This document shows positions 44,066 through 53,700 of a stretch of DNA of 64,000 bases, piece by piece. Source of the stretch: CALGYY01 sp963678485 (lineage in GTDB: Bacteria > Bacteroidota > Bacteroidia > Bacteroidales > CAIWKO01); assembly GCA_963678485.1 (NCBI GenBank), contig OY782882.1, forward strand, positions 3,534,001 through 3,598,000, given 5' to 3'. How positions within the stretch are numbered: the first letter of the stretch is position 1; every line of letters begins with the position of its first letter. The position numbers and the translations under genes are program-made. A model generated the notes under the pieces. The model did no database searches, had not been told where the DNA came from, and worked only from the letters and a program-made list of their open reading frames with translations.

Positions 44066-45874
44066 ATGACAATAATAGAAAAAATCCTCTCCCGCCACTC
44101 CAACAACGGACTGGTACAGCCTGATGATATCATTGATGTATTTATTGATACTCGTGCTGCGCGCGACTTTGGTGGTGCGAATGTAGTCAAGAACCTTATT
44201 AATAACGGACTTTCGTTGCATGATGCATCGAAGACCATTTTTACCTTCGATTGCAATCCTGGTGGCAGTGATCAGAATTATGCTGCTAATCAGCAGTTCT
44301 GTCGTCAATATGCCCGTGAAAACGATATCCGGATTTTCGATGTGAATGCTGGCATCGGGACGCACATTGCAATGGATCAGGGAATGGCATGGCCGGGAAG
44401 CACCTTTGTGTCGACCGATTCTCATGCAAATATCATGGGTGCCATCGGATCCTTTGGACAGGGGATGGGCGATCAGGACATTGCCGCAGCCTGGGCCAAT
44501 GGTAGTGTGTGGTTTAAAGTGCCATATTCCGTGAAAGTAAATTTAAATGGGAAACGTCCCGCCAATGTTTCTGCGAAAGACATTACCCTCAATTTGCTCA
44601 AAATCTTTGGAGCAAATAAACTGCTGGGATTCTCCGTGGAAATTTATGGTGAAGAAGTGGAAAAATTCACTCTCGACGAGCGTATCACGATTTCATCAAT
44701 GGCTACGGAAATGGGCGCCATCATTATTTTCTTTCCTCCTTCAAAAGAGATTATTGATTTCTGCAGCAAACGCAGCGGAAAGAAAATTGAAGCCGTTTAT
44801 GCTGATGATGATGCGAAATATGAACAGATTGTTAATATAGATCTTTCTACATTTGTTCCGATGGTAGCAAAACCAGGACATCCGCATGATGATATTTCAG
44901 TGAAAGATGTTCAGGGAACCAAGATTGATTCCGCGTTTATAGGTAGCTGTACTAATGGTCGTATCGATGATTTGCGCATTGCTGCTGCGATTCTCAAAGG
45001 AAAAAAAGTTGCTCCGGGAGTGGTGCTGAAAGTGGTGCCCGCCACCGACGACATCTGGAAACAAGCGCTGGAAGAAGGATTGATTGCCATTTTCAAAGCA
45101 GCGGGTGCGTTGGTTTCTAATGCCGGTTGCGCCGGATGTGCTGCTGGACAAGTAGGGCAGAACGGACCAGAGGAAGTCACCATCTCCACAGGAAATAGAA
45201 ACTTTGCTGGAAAGCAGGGTAAAGGTCTGGTATACCTGGCTTCCCCTGAAGTAGTTGCAGCATCTGCTATTGCTGGCTTTATAACTACGGGCGATGAATT
45301 ACCTGCAACACCGGCTGAGTTTACCAAGAAGGGCATCATGAAACCTTCCGACAAAAAAGTCGCTACACAGAACGCTGAGCGTCCCACTACTGTTGAAGGT
45401 CGTGTATGGCTTATTTCCATCGATGATATTGATACGGATATGATATTCCACAATCGTTATCTGACGATCACTGATATCAAGCTTATGGGACAGTATACCT
45501 TCGACAATCTCAAGGGATACGAAGACTTCGCCAAGAAAGCACAGCCTAACGATATCGTCATCACTACCAAGAATTTTGGCGCCGGAAGCTCCCGTCAGCA
45601 GGCGGTGGATTGTTTCACTTCTTTGGGTATTTCCTGCATTATTGCCGAATCGTATGGTGCAATCTATGAGCGCAATGCCATCAACGCTGCACTTCCCATA
45701 TTAACTTACAAGCCCGAAATGCTTGCTGCTGCTGAAGTTCAGCATGGTGATACCATTCGCATCGACTTCCTTACCGGCGAGCTTACTAACCTCCGCAACG
45801 GAAAAACCACACGCATCAACAAGTTCTACGATGCGCAGGCTGCGATTTACCGCAAGGGGGGATTGCTGGGATAA
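44066..45874 (+). CDS. Aconitase/isopropylmalate-dehydratase family enzyme (fused large and small domains)
   Basis: This protein has 602 residues. The large catalytic part (about 1-430) holds the [4Fe-4S] ligands: the Cys in IGSCTNGRIDDLR and the pair in NAGCAGCAAGQ. Upstream are GIGTHIAMDQG and FVSTDSHANIMGA, conserved active-site segments. The C-terminal swivel domain (about 440-602) has DIDTDMIFHNRYL and NFGAGSSRQQAV. This length and fused order matches a short aconitase-like subfamily related to LeuC-LeuD fusions. Substrates could be citrate, isopropylmalate or homocitrate; a related dehydrogenase 3.6 kb upstream suggests citrate. Flanked by inverted beta repeats. Confidence 0.85.
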   Translation: MTIIEKILSRHSNNGLVQPDDIIDVFIDTRAARDFGGANVVKNLINNGLSLHDASKTIFTFDCNPGGSDQNYAANQQFCRQYARENDIRIFDVNAGIGTHIAMDQGMAWPGSTFVSTDSHANIMGAIGSFGQGMGDQDIAAAWANGSVWFKVPYSVKVNLNGKRPANVSAKDITLNLLKIFGANKLLGFSVEIYGEEVEKFTLDERITISSMATEMGAIIIFFPPSKEIIDFCSKRSGKKIEAVYADDDAKYEQIVNIDLSTFVPMVAKPGHPHDDISVKDVQGTKIDSAFIGSCTNGRIDDLRIAAAILKGKKVAPGVVLKVVPATDDIWKQALEEGLIAIFKAAGALVSNAGCAGCAAGQVGQNGPEEVTISTGNRNFAGKQGKGLVYLASPEVVAASAIAGFITTGDELPATPAEFTKKGIMKPSDKKVATQNAERPTTVEGRVWLISIDDIDTDMIFHNRYLTITDIKLMGQYTFDNLKGYEDFAKKAQPNDIVITTKNFGAGSSRQQAVDCFTSLGISCIIAESYGAIYERNAINAALPILTYKPEMLAAAEVQHGDTIRIDFLTGELTNLRNGKTTRINKFYDAQAAIYRKGGLLG

Positions 45875-45889
45875 TACAGTTAACTGGTT

Positions 45890-46712
45890 GATTAGTTAAT
45901 TGATTAATTAGTTTTTACGGTGCTGCAAGTATTGTAGGGCGCGCCTTTGCTGTATTATCGTTTCGTTACTTCGTCGAAGGTGCCCCTGGTTTTTATTAAA
46001 GAGAATATCCCAATCGAAGGGTCATTCCGGACTTCATGCATACCACCTCCTTCCATCAGGGCGTCATTCCGGATTTAATCCGGAATCTCCTTGATTGTTG
46101 GTGTTAAGGTTATTGGGTTATTGAGTTAAAAGGGTTATTGGGTTATGGAGGTTTGGAGTTGATGAGTTAATTGGATAATTAGTTCAAAACCAGAAACACT
46201 GAGTGTTGCAGAGACCTCATCATTAAAAAATTCCATCAGCACACAAAGCACCAAGTAATGCACCGCCTCCAATTATCACATTACCACATTATCACATTAG
46301 CATATTGGATTAGGATTTAATCCGGAATCCCCTGGTTTATTGGTTTTAAGGTTATTGGGGTTATAGAGTCATTTAGTTAAAATAATACTGCAGTAGGCCT
46401 TGGCACGGGTGGTCGAGCGGTGCCGAGACCACTCTTCGAAAAAAAAACACCTCGGTCCCCGAGCGAAGTCGAGGGGCGATCCCTGGGCTTGTCGAAAAGT
46501 AGTCCCCGAGCCTGTCGTAGGGTGGTCCCTGAGCTTGTCGAAGGGTAATCAGTTACTTACATAATTAGTTCAAAACCAGATAACCTGAGTGTTGCAGAGA
46601 CCACATCATTAAAAAATTCCATCAGCCCACAAAGCTCCAAGTCATGCCCCGCCTCCAATTATCACATTACCACATTACCACATTATCACATTATCACATT
46701 ATTTTCATTGTT
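45890..46712 (-). repeat. Composite intergenic repeat, family beta (long copy downstream of the aconitase-family gene)
   Basis: From left: CTGCAAGTATTGTAGGG and GTTTCGTTACTTCGTCGAAGG, GTCATTCCGGATTTAATCCGGAATC, octamer-like TTATTGGGTTA units, two copies of the 130-bp module with TTCAAAACCAG (46,174-46,310 and 46,560-46,706), each ending in ATTATCAC/ATTACCAC octamers, and a central TTCGACAGGCTCGGG/TTGTCGAAGGG cluster. By eye 45,890-46,380 is the inverse of 8420-8890, and 46,350-46,520 is the inverse of 43,830-44,010. The remainder of the gap to 47,306 is AT-rich leader and promoter. Confidence 0.8.
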
Positions 46713-46950
46713 AGTTGTTAATAAGTTGATATGTGATTGAATAACAATTGTATAGATGTTTATCTGCATAACCATTTGGCTAATGCGGAAAAATATCGTG
46801 CAACCTTTTTTCAACTTTCAACGACTTTGAATAAATTCACGCCTTTTAACCTGAATTAGTGAGCAAAAAGTACCAGCGTTTTTAACGTTAAAAAATAGTT
46901 AAATGGCGTACTAATTTATATAGGTGTGTAATTAGATATGAATTTTTTCA

Positions 46951-46958
46951 TATTTTTG
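46951..46958 (+). promoter_or_regulatory. Bacteroidota -7 element (TATTTTTG) for the small secreted protein and giant T9SS gene
   Basis: TATTTTTG matches the consensus. It lies 348 bp before the ATG at 47,307. If used, it gives an unusually long leader of about 340 nt. Confidence 0.4.
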
Positions 46959-47306
46959 TTCGGAGTGAAAAATTAACATTTGTGTGTAATTAATTGAAAA
47001 TAAAAGTATTACAAAGAGTTTCTTTATAATTGCATCTTTTAAGTACTTGAACTGCCCCACAAACGATTAAAAAAACCACGAGAATATCAGGAATATGAAT
47101 CATTTTCTACCCAACGTTCACTCATTCCCTGCTTCGTGCTATCGTGCCATCATCATTCTCCAAAACACAATTTTGTGGCTTGGTGAATATATTGGCTCTC
47201 AGCTGAATGTTTCGTCATTGAAAGCTGAATTAATTTCTTCACCCTCACTTACCTTTTGGCTCCCCAATCAATCAACCTCCATATCAATCAAAATAAGTTA
47301 AGCCTT

Positions 47307-47744
47307 ATGAAGAGAATTTTCCTTTTCGCAATGGTTACGTTTTTGTCAGTCGGACTTGCCTTCGCGCAAACCGAAAAACGTTACAACGATTATCTGCCTA
47401 AAGAAACAAACCCTGTGGCATTGCAATATGCCGATCCGTATTTTCCAACAGAAGCCGTTGTGCCGGGAGTTAAAAACGACAAAATGGAAGAATACGCAAA
47501 GTTACACCCACCCATTCCCTTGCTTCGCAATACAGGCAATGCAGCTTACGACAAAGCACAGTGCGAGCAGGAACAGACTGAATGGCTGGCTCTCAATCCT
47601 TACTATCCGCAATTCGTCCCATATCATCTCTACAACCGGATGCTTACTCCGGAAGATGATGTCAACTTCTACGAAGCTGCTAAAGCCGCATGGATTAAGA
47701 AAAATCCAGACAAAGCCGTATTAATCGAAAACGCAGCCCGATAG
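47307..47744 (+). CDS. Small secreted protein of the HPPxP/YYPQ type, upstream of the giant protein
   Basis: This protein has 145 residues. The signal peptide (MKRIFLFAMVTFLSVGLAFA) is cleaved near AQTE. The mature chain contains PVALQYADPYFPTEAVVP, KMEEYAKLHPPIPLLRNTGN, EWLALNPYYPQFV and AAKAAWIKKNPDKAV. These elements occur in the same order in the protein at 56,648-57,055, showing common descent. ATG 47,307 was chosen for its signal peptide. The giant T9SS gene begins 23 bp after the stop, so the two should be co-transcribed. I do not recognise a known domain. Confidence 0.75.
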   Translation: MKRIFLFAMVTFLSVGLAFAQTEKRYNDYLPKETNPVALQYADPYFPTEAVVPGVKNDKMEEYAKLHPPIPLLRNTGNAAYDKAQCEQEQTEWLALNPYYPQFVPYHLYNRMLTPEDDVNFYEAAKAAWIKKNPDKAVLIENAAR

Positions 47745-47767
47745 TAAAACCAGAAAAAACTTAAGTT

Positions 47768-50700
47768 ATGAAAAAGATATATTTGTTCATTATTGCTTTG
47801 TTTATTAGCAGTTTTGTCATTGGACAGACTGCGACTTTTACTTCCAGTGGTTCATGGACTTGTCCCGCTGGTGTAACAACGGTCACTGTTAATTGTTGGG
47901 GCGCTGGCGGTGGCGGTGCAAGCAGATCTAGCAATGGAAGAGCTGCTGGTGCTGGCGGAGGTGCTTTTGCTTCAAGCTCTGTTCCCGTGACCCCCGGAAC
48001 TAGTTATAATTTTGTTGTTGGGACTGGAGGAACCGCAGGTGTAAATGGTGGTGCGACTTCATTTAATACTACAACTGTTGTTGCTGCAGGCGGTACAGGT
48101 GTTGCAACTAATAGTACTACTGGTGGAGCAGGAGGAACAACAGCAGCAAGTACAGGCACAACAAAATTTGCAGGAGGTAATGGGAGTAATAGTGATGCAA
48201 CTTATGGCGGCGGTGGCGGTGGTGGAGCTGGAACAACTGGTGCCGGTGGTGCAGGAGGCTTACCAACTGGTGGAACTGGGGCTGCTGTGAGTGGAGGAAA
48301 TGGTGGAGCTGGCGCAACTGCTGCTGGAAATGGTTTTGCAGGAAATAATTATGGTGGTGGTGGCGGTGGATGCAGAGGTAGTAATACTGGGGGAGCTGGC
48401 GCAGGAGGCTACTTAACAATATCCTATACTTGTCCAACATATAGCCTAACAGCTACTTCAGCTTCAAGTCCTATCAATATGGGAACAAGCTCTACTGTGA
48501 CACTTACAGGAGCTGCAGCCAACTTACCTGTTGGAACATACACTGTAACTTACAACTTAAGTGCTCCTAATGCTGCAACAGGAAATACCGCAACAATGAC
48601 GGTTTCTTCAGCAGGTACCGGAACATTTACTACCTCGACCTTGGCTAATATTGGTGCAACAACTATAACAATTACCAATCTTTCTTCAGGTACAGGAACA
48701 CCTTGTGCAAATGCCATTGCAGCTAATAATACTTCGGTAATAACTGTCAATGGTGCATATTGTACACCTGCCCCAACTTCGGTTGACGGATCAGGTATCA
48801 CTAATGTCACCTGTGGAACCATTAATAATACTACCGGTGCTGAACCTACCAATTATGGCGATTATTCAGTATTAGTTACAACTGTAATGCAATCAACTTC
48901 GGTTACTGTAAATATTACCTATTCTACCGGATATACCTATGATACCAAAATATGGGTCGATTGGAATAATGATTTTGATTTTGCTGATGCTGGCGAAGAA
49001 GTATATTCAGGAACTTCATTAGCAGCAAATCCTACAACGTTAGTTGCAACATTTACTGTTCCTGCTGGCGCAAGTCTGGGTAATCACAGAATGCGTATTG
49101 GCGGTGTGGACTCTGGTCCTCCAACCTATTGCTGGACATCCAGCTATGGAACATTCGAAGACTATACGCTAAATGTTATTGCTCTGCCAGCTTGTTTAGG
49201 AACACCTGCAGGCGGTACTGCTGTAACTTCAGTCAGCCCAATTTGCGTGGGTTATTCTGCAAATTTATCTATAACGGGTGGTGCGACTCCTGCTTCAGGT
49301 CTCAGCTATCAGTGGCAGTCTTCCCCAAATAATGCTACATGGACTAATATTGGTGGCGCTACTTCAACCACCTATACCGCTTCTCCAACCACTTCTACCT
49401 GGTATCGAATGGTCACAACCTGCTCAAATAGCGGGCTGTCGGCGAGTAGTATATCCGTTCAGGTGGTCGTCACGGCACCAAGCTATGCGACGCTGCCTGT
49501 CAACGAAAGCTTTGAGACCTGGATTAGTATGTGCGGAACCAACGACGTTCCTTCTATCTATTGGAAAAACACACCAGTTGTTGGTGAGAATTCTTGGAGA
49601 CGTGATGATCAGGGTGCAGATGCTACCTGGGCTTCACCTGCTAGTTATGTTTATTCTCCGGTCTTTTCCGATGGAGCACATTCAGCCCGTTTCCATAGTG
49701 GTTCTTCTACAGCTGGTCTGCAGGGAAGTCTCGATTTATATGTGAATTGCACTCCTGCTGGAACCAAGTCTTTAATGTTTGATGTGATCAATACCAGTGG
49801 AACTGATGTTCTTACCGTACTTCAGTCAACCGATGGTGGTGCAACATTCCCAACTACTCTTGGAACGTATGGTGTAATTGCGGCTTGGACCACTCAGACG
49901 ATTAACATTACATCCACCAATGCTACCACTGTAATCCGCTTCAGATCTACTGCCGATTATGGTAGTACTGATATCGGTCTTGATTATGTCAGGGTATTAC
50001 TTCCATGTACTGGCACACCAACCGCAGGAACGGTAATCGCTACTCCAAATTCAGTATGTCCAGGGTCAAGTTCAGTTTTGACACTTTCCGGATATACCGT
50101 TGCAGGTGGCATTACATTCCAGTGGCAATCGGCCGCAGCATTAGCTGGTCCGTATTCCAACATTGGTGGAGCAACCGCGAATACCTATACAGCAAGCCCG
50201 GCAACAAACACTTATTATCGTTGCGTTGTTACTTGTAGTGCAAGTGGATTGACTGCGAACACAACAGGGGTGCTTGTTACTGTACTTACCCCAACATATG
50301 CAGCTTTACCGGTTGTTGAGAGTTTCGAGAGCTGGCAGAGCCGTTGCGGTGTGAATGATGTTCCTACCGTGAGCTGGCTTAATTCACCGGTCACTGGAGA
50401 AAATTCATGGCGGAGGGATGATCAGGGAGCAGATGGTGGTTGGGGTTCACCCTCATCATATGTTTATTCACCGGTTTCTACCGATGGCGTTCATTCAGCT
50501 CGTTTCCATTCAGGAAGCGCCACTGCCGGATTGCAAGGTAAGTTAGATTTATATGTGAATTGTAGTCCTGCTGGTAACAAGACTCTTATGTTTGATGTGA
50601 TTAATACCAGTGGAACAGACGTATTAACAGTGCTTCAATCAACCGATGGCGGTGCAACATTCCCGACCACTCTGGGTACATACGCTGTTATTGCTGCTTG

Positions 50701-53700
50701 GACCACACAGACTATTACAGTGACCAGCACGAGTGCCACTACAGTTCTTCGATTCCGCGCAACGGCTGACTATGGTTCCACAGATATCGGTCTTGACTAC
50801 GTTAGATTATTACTACCTTGTACAGGTACACCTACCGCTGGAAATGCTGTAGCAACCCCATCGGTGATTTGTGCTGGCGGAAGTTCAGTATTATCCCTCT
50901 CAGGAGCATCTGTCGCTGGTGGACTTACCTATCAATGGCAGTCATCTCCTGATAATAGCACTTGGACAAATATCGGTGGTGCAACGGCTGTTACATATAC
51001 AGCTACACCTGCAGCAACAACGTATTATCGTTGCAAAGTTACTTGCAGTACCAGCACCTTGTTTGCTTTCTCCGCCAGCGCACAAGTTTCTATCACAGCA
51101 GGACCATCATACGCAACACTTCCAGTTTCAGAAAGTTTTGAAGGACCTTGGTTAAGCTGGTGTAATACCCGTGAATTGCCAACAAACAATTGGGCTAACA
51201 CTCCAAATACAGGTAATAACTCATGGAGACGTGATGATGATGGTGCTGCTGGAGCCTGGGGTTCCCCAACCTCCTATATTTACAGTCCTGTTTCATCTCA
51301 CTTATCACATTCTGCTCGTTTCCATAGCGGATCTGCCACTGCAGGCTTACAAGGAAAGTTAGACCTTTATGTTAACTGCAGTCCCGCGGGAACAAAAACG
51401 ATGTTCTTTGATATTATCAATACCAGTGGAACTGATGTTTTAACGGTGCAACAATCAACCGATGGTGGAGCTACCTTCCCAACTACTCTCGGTACCTATG
51501 CAGTTGTTGGTGCTTGGACTACACAGTCGATTAATATCACTAGTGTAAGTGCCACAACGGTTATTCGTTTTATGGCCACCGCCGACTATGGTTCAACAGA
51601 TATTGGTTTGGATAACCTGCTTATCGTAATGCCTTGTACAGGTACTCCAACAGCAGGAACAGCAAGTTCAAATATTTCGAGTTTCTGTAATACAGGCACT
51701 CCAACACTCACTGTGACCGGTTATTCTATTGCTGGAGGTCTCACCTTCCAGTGGCAGTCATCCCCGTCGAATTCTCCTTATGTATGGAGTGATATCATCG
51801 GTGGAACAACCACTGTCTTTACTGCTCCCAGTGTTGCTCAAACTACTTATTACAGATGTCGTGTAAGTTGTGGTGGTAACTATGCATATACTGCACCTAT
51901 CACTGTTACAAACGATGCTCAAACGATTACAGGAACAAATTCTCCAATAACTGTTGTGTGTAATAATGCAGCAACAATGACGGCTACTGCTTCAGGTGGA
52001 ACTGTTTATTGGTATTCAGGTATCAGTGGTGGATCCCCGCTGGCTTCTGGTAATTCATACAGTCCGGTAGTTACAGCAAATACTACTTACTATTGCGCTG
52101 CCGGAAACGGTGGAACAAACTATATGGTTGGTAAACCTACAAGCCCATTGTCAGATGGATATTATGGTAGTACCAACGTTGGTTTGGTGTTCGACGCCTT
52201 TGTTCCATTCACACTGGTTTCTGTTAATGTTTATAACCAAACTGCAGGAAGTACAGTTTCTATCCAGTTACAGGACAATACTGGTTTAGCAATTGGAGCT
52301 CCGGTTAACTTTACCAACTGCCCGGCCGGTTTGAATACTCTTACATTAAATCTGAGTATTCCTATTGGTAACGATTATCGTTTAGTGTCAGCCAATACAA
52401 CAAATCTTGGTCGCGATTTTTCAGGCAGCTATCCTTATACACAGGCAGGTATTTGTTCAATCACTGATGGATACATTAGTGGAACTTCTTCCTCCTATTA
52501 TTTCTTCTACAATTGGGTTATCAGTACCGGTTGCGAATCTTCGCCAAGAACTCCTGTTGATGTAATCGTTTCTGGTGGTGTTTCCGCTCCATTGTGCTCA
52601 AATGTTAGCGCTCCTGTTGATGGTACTACCGGTGTTTGTCCAGTAGCTACTACACTGGCATGGACGGGTTCAACTACGGCTTGTCAGGCGGCAACAGGGT
52701 ATAAATTATATGTAGGAACCAATGCAACGGCCGACAATATTGTTAATGGTCTTAACGTCGGTAATGTTACCAGTTATAACCTTGGTACCATCACCGGAAG
52801 TACATTGTTCTATTGGAAAGTCGTTCCAACGAATACTGCTGGTGATGCTTCAGGATGCCCAACATGGACATTTACCACCGCAGCAAATCCAGGTGCTATC
52901 TGTGCTGCATCATTAGGAACTGGTGTGACCATCGTAGGTGGCTTACCTTATGCCACTGGCGCAGGTACTACTGCCGGTATGGGTAATGACCTCACCTCAA
53001 CCAATACTGTAACTTGCGGAAGTACTTCATATACCACAGGTGAAGATATGGTATGGGTGTTCACTCCAGCCGCATCGGGAACAGTAACTATCACATTAAC
53101 TTCTACAGGAACCTACACTGGATTGACCGTTTATGATGGTTGCCCATTGTCAGCAGGTGCTTGCGGTGCAGCTCCGGGATCTTGTATTGCTTATGCACAA
53201 ACATCTACTGGAGACAAGACTTTGATTGCTTGCGTAACTGCAGGAGTTACCTATTATTTAGTGCTCGATAGTTATTCAACTCCTTTCAATAATCCATTCT
53301 CGAGTTTGTCGATTTCTGCACCTAGCGGTGTTGCTAGTCCGGCGAACGATCTGCCATGTAATGCACAGACTATTCTCATGGGCGACTTAACACCTGGTGA
53401 TAATGCCTGTACTTCTGGAAGCGGCGAGCCTTCAGCTCCTTCATGTTGGACCAATGGTGTAATAAACACTGTATGGTTCAAATTCCAGGCCCCTGCCAGC
53501 GGAACTGCCAAGATTAAAACTATGGTTGGTACATTGTTGAACACTCAGATAGCTGTTTACTCAGGTACCTGCGGAACTTCAATGACACTGGTTGCTTGTA
53601 ACGACAACGTTGCAGCCTGCGGTACCAGTTCTTATTACAATAGTGAACTTTCCCTTACCGGATTAGTTCCGGGTAACTGGTATTATATAGTTGTTGATGG

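Noticed and set aside
44066..45874. Composite transposon carrying the aconitase-family gene
   Set aside because: Inverted repeats flank the gene, but no transposase, integrase or target-site duplication is visible, and the same repeats occur beside many unrelated genes. It is kept only as a finding on repeat arrangement.
46270..46706. CRISPR array suggested by regularly spaced short repeats
   Set aside because: The units are contiguous 8-bp tandem repeats (ATTATCAC and variants) without unique spacers, and there are no cas genes nearby.
47095..47301. 68-residue open frame in the leader of the giant T9SS operon
   Set aside because: The translation has no signal peptide, domain or paralogue in the window, ends just before the strong 47,307 start, and its composition looks random.
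48117..48440. Leu/His-rich minus-strand frame opposite the glycine-rich domain
   Set aside because: It is the antisense of Gly and Ala codons; the sense-strand product has a clear domain organisation.
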